This document shows, in pieces, positions 48,328 through 56,010 of a stretch of 56,655 nt of DNA. Position 1 is the stretch's first letter; each line of letters starts with the position of its first letter. The notes under the pieces were generated by a model. The model ran no database searches. It saw nothing but the letters and a program-made list of their open reading frames with translations, and was not told the origin of the DNA. The position numbers were made by a program, and so were the translations under genes. This DNA comes from JAHIYG01 sp041306075. Lineage in GTDB: Archaea > Altiarchaeota > Altiarchaeia > IMC4 > SCGC-AAA252-I15. The stretch is taken from assembly GCA_041306075.1 (NCBI GenBank), contig JBFYKH010000053.1, positions 1-56,655 on the forward strand, written 5' to 3'.

Positions 48328-48839
48328 CCCACGTCCTTGGACTTCATCCTCAGCCATCCGGCGGCCATCCTGAGGCTCCTCACAGCCTTCGCGTCCGCCG
48401 ATGCCTGCCGGGCCGTGAGCGAGGCTTCGAGGGTGGCCTCGAACTCCTCCCGGCTCATCCTCCCCCTCGCCTCCCGGATGATGTCGTCCACGTCCCTGTG
48501 GAATGCGTCCTCCCCCCGGTCCTCATCAGGCTTCGGCGCCTGTTTCCCGAGGGCGTCGTAAAGGAGCGCCATCGCCCTGCCGCGGAACGCGGGGTCGGCT
48601 GCGAGGCCGGCCGGCTTCGGCCTCCGGCCCGGTTCCGGGCCTCCGGGGCCTAGCTTGTCATCCCTCCTGGACGTCTCCGGGTGGAATACTCCCGCTATCC
48701 TCCCGTCCGGCCTCACGGCGGCGGACAGGAAGTCGGTCACGTCCCTCTCGGATTCACCTATGCTCTTCTCCCCGGGCAGGAGGGGCCCCGGGTCCTCTTC
48801 CTGGCTCTTCCGCCTGGAGAACGGCCATAAAGCGCACAT
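48324..48839 (-). CDS. Hypothetical protein, convergent with glyS
   Basis: 171 residues, not recognised. It is hydrophilic, with a Pro/Gly/Arg-rich middle (GPGGPEPGRRPKPAG) and a C-terminal helical region (EEFEATLEASLTARQASADAKAVRSL cut here to its ends: EEFEATLEA and AKAVRSLRMA). No signal or membrane helix. Support comes from sensible codon use and from gene spacing: it starts 56 bp from the convergent-strand neighbour and ends within the glyS stop. Function unknown; possibly lineage-specific. Confidence 0.6.
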   Translation of the reverse strand: MCALWPFSRRKSQEEDPGPLLPGEKSIGESERDVTDFLSAAVRPDGRIAGVFHPETSRRDDKLGPGGPEPGRRPKPAGLAADPAFRGRAMALLYDALGKQAPKPDEDRGEDAFHRDVDDIIREARGRMSREEFEATLEASLTARQASADAKAVRSLRMAAGWLRMKSKDVG

Positions 48840-48895
48840 GGTAAACCAATACTAGCCTTTAGAAAGTTAGGGAAGGACCGGATTAAATATCCCGC

Positions 48896-50410
48896 CTAAA
48901 CGTAGCCTTCCTGCTTGACTTCGCCCAGGAGGACGTTCAGCCTGTCCTTGGTCGCAGCCAGGAGCCGGTGCTTCACCACCTTCGGCCCCATGCCCTTGGA
49001 CTCCCTCTTGATGTCCTCGAAGAGGCCTGCCAGATGCTGGTCGGAAATCACCCTCTCCGTCCACTGGCTGAAGTCGTTGACGTCGCTCCTCATGTGGTAC
49101 TCCACGGACGACGGCTCCACGTCCCTGAGCATGTTCCCGAACTCCAGGAGGCTCAGCGCCCGCCTGCCGGTGAACGACACGTGGTTGCCCTCGAGCTTGT
49201 TGAAGTAGAACGCCTCGTCAGGCGTGACCGTCCTCATGCTCCAGCGGGGGTCCTCCCTCACCTCGTGCATCTGAACGAACCTCCGGAGGGTGCCGCTCAC
49301 CATCGTGTTCTCGGAGATGTCCATGTTCGGCCAAATCCTCGAGCCGTTTATCACCGACACGTTACCCTCGAGGCGGCAGTTGCCGCCTATCATGACGTCC
49401 GACTGTATCATCCCCCCCGAGCCTATGCTGCAGCCCTCGGCGATGAAGCTGTTGGAGACCTCCTCCCCGGAGCCGACTTTCACGCCCTCGAACAGGACGG
49501 CGCCGTTGAGGACGCTGTACTCCCTGATTGTGACTCCCGAGCCTATCACCGTGTACGGCCCGATGACGCATCCCCTCTCCACGGTCGCGCCGTCACCCAC
49601 CAGGACGGGGCCGAATATCTGCGTGTGGCTGCCTATCCTCACGTTGCCCCCGAAAGCGGCCTTACCGTCGAGGACGCCCAGGAACTCCGAGGAGTCGGGC
49701 ATCTCGCTCTCCATCCTGCCCATCAGCCACTTCTTCGCCGCCGTGTAGCCATCGGGCCTGCCCACGTCGACCCAGAACGACTCGGTAGGCTCCGCGAACA
49801 GGCACTGCCTGTCCAGGAGCGTGGGGAACAGGTCCTTCGAGAAGTCGTAGAACGTCCTCTCAGGAACGTAATCCAGGGCCTCAGGCTCCAGTACGTATAT
49901 GCCGGTGTTCGCCAGGTCGGTGCGGCACTCGTGCATGAGCGGCTTCTCCTGGAACTGGACGATGCGGCCGTCGTCCGCGACCTCCATGACCCCGAAGTTC
50001 CAGGGGTCGTCGACCCGCTTCGCGGATATGGTGGCGAGGCCGCCGTGCGCCCTGTGGCTCCCGATGAGGCCCGTCAGGTCGATGTCGGTTATCGTGTCCC
50101 CCTGCATGACGATGAACGTGCCGTCCAGCCAGCCCTGGATGTTCTTCACGCAGCCGGCTGTCCCGAGGGGCTCGTCCTCGACCGGGTAGTGGAGCGCCAT
50201 GCCCCTGTAGCTGCCGCCGAAGTAGGCCTCTATCTGCTCCCTCAGGTAGTTGGTTGTGATGGCGACCTCGGAAACGCCGTGCTCCCTGAGGTGGTCGAGT
50301 ATGTGCGCGGTGACCGGCCGGTTCAGAAGCGGCAGGAGCGGCTTAGGCCTCGAGAACGTGAGCGGCCTCATCCGTGTGCCGAAGCCGCCCGCAAGCAAAA
50401 CCGCCTTCAT
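48896..50410 (-). CDS. Sugar-nucleotide pyrophosphorylase with left-handed beta-helix (ManC/GlmU-like)
   Basis: 504 residues. The N-terminal nucleotidyltransferase domain has LLAGGFGTRMRPLTFSRPKPLLPL cut to its key part GGFGTRMRPLT and PKPLLPL, the metal-binding MQGDTITDID at about residue 98, and KPLMHECRTDLANTGIYV. A hexapeptide-repeat region follows from about 250 to 380 (for example GCVIGPYTVIGSGV, NSFIAEGCSIGSG). An extra C-terminal domain of about 120 residues is not recognised. The best description is a mannose-1-phosphate guanylyltransferase or glucose-1-phosphate thymidylyl/uridylyltransferase-like enzyme supplying sugar nucleotides for glycosylation; the substrate is undetermined. 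Confidence 0.88.
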   Translation of the reverse strand: MKAVLLAGGFGTRMRPLTFSRPKPLLPLLNRPVTAHILDHLREHGVSEVAITTNYLREQIEAYFGGSYRGMALHYPVEDEPLGTAGCVKNIQGWLDGTFIVMQGDTITDIDLTGLIGSHRAHGGLATISAKRVDDPWNFGVMEVADDGRIVQFQEKPLMHECRTDLANTGIYVLEPEALDYVPERTFYDFSKDLFPTLLDRQCLFAEPTESFWVDVGRPDGYTAAKKWLMGRMESEMPDSSEFLGVLDGKAAFGGNVRIGSHTQIFGPVLVGDGATVERGCVIGPYTVIGSGVTIREYSVLNGAVLFEGVKVGSGEEVSNSFIAEGCSIGSGGMIQSDVMIGGNCRLEGNVSVINGSRIWPNMDISENTMVSGTLRRFVQMHEVREDPRWSMRTVTPDEAFYFNKLEGNHVSFTGRRALSLLEFGNMLRDVEPSSVEYHMRSDVNDFSQWTERVISDQHLAGLFEDIKRESKGMGPKVVKHRLLAATKDRLNVLLGEVKQEGYV

Positions 50411-50514
50411 TATGGTTAGCCCCCCAACCCCCCTAAAACTAGGAGCTTAAATTAACTGGCAGTGCAGGTTTAAAAATATACCGGTTTCTAATGACCTGAA
50501 AAATGCATTTTGCC
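50411..50514 (-). promoter_or_regulatory. Promoter region of the sugar-nucleotide transferase gene
   Basis: On the minus strand TATATTTTTAAACC at about 50469-50482 is a strong TATA region, giving a start site near 50445 and a leader of about 35 nt containing a G-rich run (complement of CCCCCCAACCCCCC, about 50420-50433). The leader is longer than elsewhere in the window. Nothing resembling a gene is seen in the 104 bp. Confidence 0.4.
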
Positions 50515-51396
50515 CTATAGTTTCCTCCCGGTAATTCTCTCGTAGGCCTCCACGTACTTCCGCGACGTCTCCTCGACCACGCTCTCGGGCAACGGGGGCG
50601 CCGGCGGCTCCTTGTTCCACCTCACAGCCTCCAGATAATCCCGGACATACTGCTTGTCATAGCTCCTCTGCGGCCCCCCCGGCCTGTACGAATCCGCCGG
50701 CCAGAACCTCGACGAGTCCGGAGTCAACGCCTCGTCTATCAGGATTACCTCCCCGTCCCTCACGCCGAACTCGAACTTGGTGTCCGCTATTATGATGCCC
50801 TTTTTCTCCGCCAGCTTCGCGGCCTTCGCGTAAATCCTGAGCGTGTAATCGCGTATCTTCGCCGCGGTGTCGGCCCCCACAATACCCTCGACCTCCCCGT
50901 AGTCGACGTTCAGGTCGTGGCCCCGCTCCGCCTTCGTCGTCGGCGTGAATATGGGCTCCGGAAGCCTGTCCGACTCGACGAGGCCCTTCGGCAGCCTGAC
51001 CCCGCATATCGAGCCCGTCCTCCCGTACTCCTTCCACCCAGAGCCCGACAGGTACCCCCTGACCACGCACTCGACGGGGAGCGGCTTAGCCTTCTCGACG
51101 AGCATGCTCCTGCCCTCAAGCGACCCCGAATCCCCCCTCAGGACGGCGGGATAATCCCCGACGTCCATGGACACCATGTGGTTCGCCACGATGTCCCGCG
51201 TGTGAGCAAACCACCAGGCGGACAGCTTGTTGAGGACCTCCCCCTTCCTCGGTATCCCGTTCGGCAGCACCGAGTCGAAGGCGCTGATCCTGTCGGTAGC
51301 CACGATAAGGAGCTTGTCGCCCAAGTCGTACACGTCCCTGACCTTCCCGCGCCCCATGAGCTTCGCAGGCAGCCTCGTCTCCAAAACCACTGGCAT
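50515..51396 (-). CDS. purC: Phosphoribosylaminoimidazole-succinocarboxamide synthase
   Basis: 293 residues, the longer form of SAICAR synthetase. It joins aspartate to CAIR in purine synthesis using ATP. Seen are GKVRDVYDLGDKLLIVATDR near the N-terminus (key part GKVRDVYD), SAFDSVLPNGIPRKG, the signature VECVVRGYLSGSGWKEY at about residue 109, and DTKFEFGV and LIDEALTPDSSRFWP in the C-terminal half. A TATA element (minus strand CTTATAAGG, about 51418-51426) is about 25 bp upstream of ATG 51396, so the mRNA is probably leaderless. No other pur gene is nearby. Confidence 0.97.
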   Translation of the reverse strand: MPVVLETRLPAKLMGRGKVRDVYDLGDKLLIVATDRISAFDSVLPNGIPRKGEVLNKLSAWWFAHTRDIVANHMVSMDVGDYPAVLRGDSGSLEGRSMLVEKAKPLPVECVVRGYLSGSGWKEYGRTGSICGVRLPKGLVESDRLPEPIFTPTTKAERGHDLNVDYGEVEGIVGADTAAKIRDYTLRIYAKAAKLAEKKGIIIADTKFEFGVRDGEVILIDEALTPDSSRFWPADSYRPGGPQRSYDKQYVRDYLEAVRWNKEPPAPPLPESVVEETSRKYVEAYERITGRKL

Positions 51397-51429
51397 CCTA
51401 AAGGATAAGCCCTGAAACCTTATAAGCCT

Positions 51430-54400
51430 TCAGGGGCCGCCGAGCTTCGGCCTCCTGCCGGAGCGCAGCCTAATCCTGACGAGGATGCCGGCGGTGGCCA
51501 GGATGCAGAAGGCGGCGAAGACGAGGTATGCGACACCCCTGCCCCCATCGTGGGCGGGAGGCCCCCCGGCCGCCACAAGAGCCTCTGCGACAGTGGTCGT
51601 CGGCTCCCTAGCCGCAGCCGTCGTCGTAGTCGGCTCAGCCGTAGTGGTAGTCGACTCCACGACCGTCGTAGACGGCGGCTGCGTCGTCGTGGTGCTTTGC
51701 GTGGTCGTTGTGCTCTGGGTCGTCGCGGTCGCAGGCGGCTTTGTCTCCTCCCCCTGCCTGTAGCCGAACACGTACAGCCTCCCGTCGTCGGAGCCTGCCG
51801 CGAACTCCATGACTCCGTCGCCGTCTATGTCGACGGCGTACGGGGACGACCTGACGGCGCCCCCAGTCTGATACGTGAACAGCGTATTCCCCGCCGAGTT
51901 GATGACGTACACCCTCCCGTCGTCCGAGCCGAACGCTATCTCCACAACCCCGTCGCCGTTGAGGTCCGCGACCGCCGGCGACGAGCGCACCGGCCGGCTC
52001 GTCGAATACCTGAGGAGCCTCACCCCGCTCCGGTTGACTATGTACAGGTTCCCGGAGTCGGAGCCCAGGACGTACTCCTCCCTCCCGTCCCCGTCCACGT
52101 CCGCATAGGCCGGCGACGACATGAGCGGGCTCCCAAGGTCTAGCGTCCAGCGGGGTGTGAGCTTCGTCTTGGCGACGCCCTCCCTCCTGCAGCCGCCCGC
52201 GTCGCAGACCCTCCTGTAATCCTCCTGCCCGCTCGACGAGAACATGAGGCCGTACAACACGCCGCCGCCTGAGGCGACCGCCAGCTCGACCTTCGAGCCC
52301 TGCTTGAAGGGCACGATGGCCGCGGCGACGTCCCCCGCAGTCTGGTAAGTCCACACCTTGTAGGGCGGCGCCTTCAGGACGTAGACCAGGTTGTCGCCCG
52401 AGCCCACAATCACCTCGGGGCTCCCGTCCCCGTCCACGTCCGCCGCGGACGGGGCCGAAGCAACATCATCCGCAGCCTGGTACTTCCACTTCAAGGCGCC
52501 GTCGCTCGTCAACGCGTAGATATGGCCGTCATAGGAGCCGAAAATCACCTCCTCTTCGGGGGTGTTGTCCACGTTCTCCACGAGCGGCGCGGAAGCCACG
52601 GGCCCGCCGCTCCGGTACTCCCACAACAGCATCCCCCTGTCGTCCAGGCACACCACCCGCCCGTCCATGAGGCCGGCGTAGACCTCCAGCCTCCCGTCGG
52701 CGTCCGCGTCGGCTGCGGACACCGCGAGCACGCCGGAGCCCGCGTCCGCCCTCCACAGGAGGCTGCCGTCAGGCCTCAGGGCGTAGACGAACCCGTCGTA
52801 TGAGCCCACTACAGTCTCCAAGCCCCCGTCGCCGGAGCCGTCCAAGTCGACTGCGATTGGCGAGGCCTCAACCTTCCCCCCGCTCGTCAGATTCCAGATG
52901 AGCCGGTACTCGGACATGGCGGGCGCCCGCGCAGGCTTCGCTAAGCCGCCGTACCCCTTCAAGGCCGCGATGTCCGCGAGCGTGTAGCGGCTCTGGTACC
53001 TGCCGGTGCACTTCCACATGGAAAGCATCCTGTAGGGGGTCTGCTTCAAGTCCTTCCTCACCTTGCAGTCCCACTGGAAGCCGGCGTCCCTCACCGGCAT
53101 ATCCTCTTCCACAGTCGAGTCGCAGGTGAAATAGGCCCTATAGTCCGTGACGTTGAACGGGTAATAGACCGCTTTATGCCTTAAGCTCAGGTTGTAGGCG
53201 CTCTCGTTGAACCCCTCCAGGTAGCCGTCCATGAGCCTGAAGTTCCTGTCGGACCAGCCGGTGACGTTATGGAGCCTGCAAGTCCAGTTAGACCGCAGCT
53301 TCTCAGCCTGCGACCCCCGGGGCGGCGTAGCGGTGCACGCGAGCCCCAGCTCCACGTCCCCGAGCCGGCATCCGGTGCCGCGGAAACCCTCCCAGACGAG
53401 GCTGATATTCGAGACGCTCAGGTTCTTCAGGTGCGGCGCGCAACTCCACCCGAGCCAGTACTCCCTCTCCCCGAAGCTGTCGTAAGCGGGCATAAAACCC
53501 GTCCTGCCTGCGCCCCCGTGGAAGCTCGGCCACTCCCTGAACGTGAAGAACAGCTCGGAGCCGGTGTTGTTCTCCTCGTCGGACTCGAATATGCGCTCGC
53601 CGTAATCCGCGACGACCTCGAGCATATGCCCCCCCGCCGAAGGCGTGAAATCAAAGTATACGGGCCGGGACTCCCCGGGCGCCAGAGTCAGCGTCTCCTC
53701 CGAGACGTTCACCCGGTCCAGGAACACAGTGTACACGGCCCCGTCGGCCACAGCCGCCCCCGTGTTCTTGGCCCAGTACATGCCGGAAGCCCTCCTCCCC
53801 GCGGCAGGCATCCCGGGCGTCACCCGCACGCCCCCGACACTGAGGTCGCTCAAGCTGCCGAAGCCGTCCACCGCGCTCCCCGAGGCCGCGACAAGCGTCC
53901 CTGACTCGAAAACGGGCTTCGACTTCACCGTCCCCGCAGCCTCCACGCTCCACAAAACCTCGCCGGAGGACGCGTTCACGCAGTACACCCACTTCCCGGC
54001 GCCGAAGTACATGAGCCCGTCACCGAACTCGGGGGCCGACGACACCGCGTCCGTGAAATTCACAGCCCACGCCCTGGAGCCCGACAAGGCATCGTAGGCT
54101 ATAAGGTACTTGCCAGCCGAAGCGTACACAAGCCCATCGTAAACCTCCGGCGCGGCCTGCACGCTCCCGTTCAGGCTCGCATTCCACGCCATCCACCCGT
54201 CCCGGCCCCTGACGGCGTAGAGCGTCCTCTCATCGGCCAGGAACAGGAGGCCTCCGGCAAGCTCAGGGGCCGCCTTCACGTTCCCGACCGTCCTGTTCCA
54301 CCTGATTATCCCGTTCCTGTCGACCGCGTAAACTTGCCTGTCCTGCGCCGCCGCGTACACGACGCCGCCGTCGAACACTAGCCGGTTCTGCGGCGCCGAC

Positions 54401-54870
54401 CCGATAATCTTCGTCCACAACATCTTGCCGCTCGCGGCGTCGGCTGCGTAGATTCTCCCGTCGTCGGCGCCGGCGTAGACGACGCCGTCGCCGACGGCGA
54501 CGGTCGCCCTCACCCTCCCCTTCGCCAGGAGGCTCCAGCTCCGGTTGCCCGTGGAAACGTTAACCGCGTAGACGACGCTGTTGTCGCTGCCGTAGTAGAC
54601 GAGGCCGCCAGCGTAGACCGGGCTGCCGGTCATAGCCCCCCTCACAGTCTGGTTGAACGCGACCTCCCCGGTGCTGGCGTTCAATCCCGCCATGGAGCCC
54701 GAGGAAGTCCCTAGGAACACGAGTCCGCCGCCCCCCGCCAGGTCCCCGGAAACGGTCCCCCTCGCCTGATAACTCCAGCTAAGATCAGGCGCCGCGGACG
54801 CGGAACCGGCCAGCAGGCAGGCTATGCAGGCCAGGATAATGTAACGGTACGGTATTTCTGGCTCCATCAT
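51430..54870 (-). CDS. Giant beta-propeller surface protein with CARDB domain and Thr-rich stalk
   Basis: 1146 residues. A signal peptide (about 8-27, ending SASA) is followed by a PQQ-type propeller (about 30-340) with many GGLVYYGSDNSVVYAVN-like blades. A CARDB-like adhesion domain lies at about 355-440 (VVADYGERIFESDEENN). A Cys-containing region without a recognised fold spans about 450-680. A second propeller of FG-GAP/PQQ blades runs about 690-1060 (AAVDIDGDG-type loops such as DVDGDGREEYVLGSD). Then come a Thr-rich stalk (about 1070-1105) and a membrane helix near the C-terminus. A strong AGGAGGA sits just upstream of the two adjacent ATG codons at 54870. It is a likely adhesin or envelope-structure protein. 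Confidence 0.9.
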   Translation of the reverse strand: MMEPEIPYRYIILACIACLLAGSASAAPDLSWSYQARGTVSGDLAGGGGLVFLGTSSGSMAGLNASTGEVAFNQTVRGAMTGSPVYAGGLVYYGSDNSVVYAVNVSTGNRSWSLLAKGRVRATVAVGDGVVYAGADDGRIYAADAASGKMLWTKIIGSAPQNRLVFDGGVVYAAAQDRQVYAVDRNGIIRWNRTVGNVKAAPELAGGLLFLADERTLYAVRGRDGWMAWNASLNGSVQAAPEVYDGLVYASAGKYLIAYDALSGSRAWAVNFTDAVSSAPEFGDGLMYFGAGKWVYCVNASSGEVLWSVEAAGTVKSKPVFESGTLVAASGSAVDGFGSLSDLSVGGVRVTPGMPAAGRRASGMYWAKNTGAAVADGAVYTVFLDRVNVSEETLTLAPGESRPVYFDFTPSAGGHMLEVVADYGERIFESDEENNTGSELFFTFREWPSFHGGAGRTGFMPAYDSFGEREYWLGWSCAPHLKNLSVSNISLVWEGFRGTGCRLGDVELGLACTATPPRGSQAEKLRSNWTCRLHNVTGWSDRNFRLMDGYLEGFNESAYNLSLRHKAVYYPFNVTDYRAYFTCDSTVEEDMPVRDAGFQWDCKVRKDLKQTPYRMLSMWKCTGRYQSRYTLADIAALKGYGGLAKPARAPAMSEYRLIWNLTSGGKVEASPIAVDLDGSGDGGLETVVGSYDGFVYALRPDGSLLWRADAGSGVLAVSAADADADGRLEVYAGLMDGRVVCLDDRGMLLWEYRSGGPVASAPLVENVDNTPEEEVIFGSYDGHIYALTSDGALKWKYQAADDVASAPSAADVDGDGSPEVIVGSGDNLVYVLKAPPYKVWTYQTAGDVAAAIVPFKQGSKVELAVASGGGVLYGLMFSSSGQEDYRRVCDAGGCRREGVAKTKLTPRWTLDLGSPLMSSPAYADVDGDGREEYVLGSDSGNLYIVNRSGVRLLRYSTSRPVRSSPAVADLNGDGVVEIAFGSDDGRVYVINSAGNTLFTYQTGGAVRSSPYAVDIDGDGVMEFAAGSDDGRLYVFGYRQGEETKPPATATTQSTTTTQSTTTTQPPSTTVVESTTTTAEPTTTTAAAREPTTTVAEALVAAGGPPAHDGGRGVAYLVFAAFCILATAGILVRIRLRSGRRPKLGGP

Positions 54871-54882
54871 GTCCTCCTCCTG

Positions 54883-55320
54883 TCAGGCCGCCTCATCAAG
54901 CACCCGCTCCACCTCACGGGCGAACGTCTTCGCGTCCTTGAGCGCGGTTTTAGCGTCATTCGCCCCGGGCTCATACTCCAGCCCGTACAGCGTTTCGTGC
55001 CTTTCGGCCCTGTGTATGTTGAGGAGGTTTAGGATGGCCTCTGGTATCCTGTCGGCGTACCTCTCCCTCAAGTACACATAAACGGCATAGTGGCTTTTCT
55101 CCTGAATACCGTCCCTGTAGAGCACGGCCCTGGCGGCGTGGAACATGGCGTTGTAGGACTCAAGTATGGCATAGGGGTATACTTCAAGGGCTATGGCTTT
55201 CTCCGCCTCAGCGAGCCTCTTCTGCGATATCTCCCTGGACCTGCAGCTTTTCCCCAAGTCTTGCGGCACCTCCCTCAACAGCCGCTCCCGCATGCAGTCC
55301 GCTATGGTCCCAGGCCTCAT
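54883..55320 (-). CDS. HEPN-domain protein (partner of the MNT nucleotidyltransferase)
   Basis: 145 residues from ATG 55320, which overlaps the stop of the nucleotidyltransferase gene as ATGA; an open extension further upstream lies inside that gene and is rejected. HEPN features are RLAEAEKAIALEVYPYAILESYNAMFHAARAVL (key part SYNAMFHAARAVLY) followed by RDGIQEKSHYAVYVYLRERY, giving an Arg and a His eight residues apart, a slightly longer spacing than the usual R-x4-6-H. HEPN-MNT pairs work as toxin-antitoxin systems in which the MNT partner AMPylates and silences the HEPN RNase. The giant surface protein gene follows 12 bp downstream. Confidence 0.88.
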   Translation of the reverse strand: MRPGTIADCMRERLLREVPQDLGKSCRSREISQKRLAEAEKAIALEVYPYAILESYNAMFHAARAVLYRDGIQEKSHYAVYVYLRERYADRIPEAILNLLNIHRAERHETLYGLEYEPGANDAKTALKDAKTFAREVERVLDEAA

Positions 55321-55889
55321 GGCGTCTCCGGCATCTCCCCGTGAAGGGGTATCCCGTATCTCACGACCTCCCTGTAGAACGGGGCGTCCTCCGCCGCCTT
55401 CCTTTTCCACTCATCCCAGGTGAAGAAGTGCGCGTTAACCTCCCTGCCCAATCTCCCCTCGTACTGTTCCCAGTCAACCCTCCCCTTCGAGCCTATAATC
55501 AGGAGGTCCAGGTCGCTTCCCAGGTCGTCCGTCCCCCGCGCCACCGAACCGAAGAGGACTATGGCAGAGACGTTAGGGACTGCGTCGACTATGCCCTCGA
55601 CTAGCCCCCCCCTCTTCACCGCGTCGAGGCTCCTGGCTATCTTCAGGTGCCTGAGGCTCTGGCTGTCGGCGTTCGCCTTGAAATACCTTAGATTAGCCCT
55701 CCTGTCCTCCACAATCAGGCCATCCCTCAAAAGCATTTCAGCGTACTTCTTCACGGCGAAGGGGCTCAAACCCATCCTCTTGGCGGCCTCCCGCAGGTAG
55801 ACTTCGCCGTAGGGATTGTCCATGAAGAAGGCGAGGAACCGCAGGGGGCCGCTGCCCCATACGACCGGCGCGTCGCATGGCATCAACAT
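55317..55889 (-). CDS. MNT-type nucleotidyltransferase with N-terminal winged helix (HEPN partner)
   Basis: 190 residues from ATG 55889; 11 further codons upstream lie across the promoter and are rejected. The N-terminal winged helix (about 15-75) has YLREAAKRMGLSPFAVKKYAE and a wing RRANLRYFKAN. The nucleotidyltransferase domain carries GSVARGTDDLGSDLDLLII at about residue 110, with the GSx10DxD metal and nucleotide site intact. It is expected to transfer a nucleotide to the HEPN partner. The winged helix suggests DNA binding and autoregulation, and an inverted repeat overlies the promoter. Confidence 0.9.
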   Translation of the reverse strand: MLMPCDAPVVWGSGPLRFLAFFMDNPYGEVYLREAAKRMGLSPFAVKKYAEMLLRDGLIVEDRRANLRYFKANADSQSLRHLKIARSLDAVKRGGLVEGIVDAVPNVSAIVLFGSVARGTDDLGSDLDLLIIGSKGRVDWEQYEGRLGREVNAHFFTWDEWKRKAAEDAPFYREVVRYGIPLHGEMPETP

Positions 55890-55904
55890 GGTATGATAAT
55901 GAAC

Positions 55905-55920
55905 GTTTTTAAATAAAAAC
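55905..55920. promoter_or_regulatory. Inverted repeat over the TATA box of the HEPN-MNT operon
   Basis: GTTTTTA-AA-TAAAAAC is a perfect 7-bp inverted repeat with a 2-bp centre. It overlaps the AT-rich element that would act as TATA box about 25 bp upstream of ATG 55889. This is a good position for a repressor site, and the MNT protein itself carries a winged helix. A related half-site, GTTTTCAAAAA, lies at 55925-55935. Confidence 0.45.
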
Positions 55921-55977
55921 AATCGTTTTCAAAAATGACACGATGACAAGAAGCCCCGAACAGGATAAAAACCCTTT

Positions 55978-56001
55978 GAGGGGGCCCCTACGGGCCCCCT
56001 C
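55978..56001 (-). terminator. GC-rich hairpin terminator after the MopE-like gene
   Basis: GAGGGGGCCC and GGGCCCCCTC form a perfect 10-bp stem with a 4-base loop. On the minus strand it begins 9 bp after the stop codon at 56011 and is followed by AAAGGGTTTTTATCC, including five T. This fits a terminator for the MopE-like gene. Confidence 0.65.
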
Positions 56002-56010
56002 GTGTTAAAG

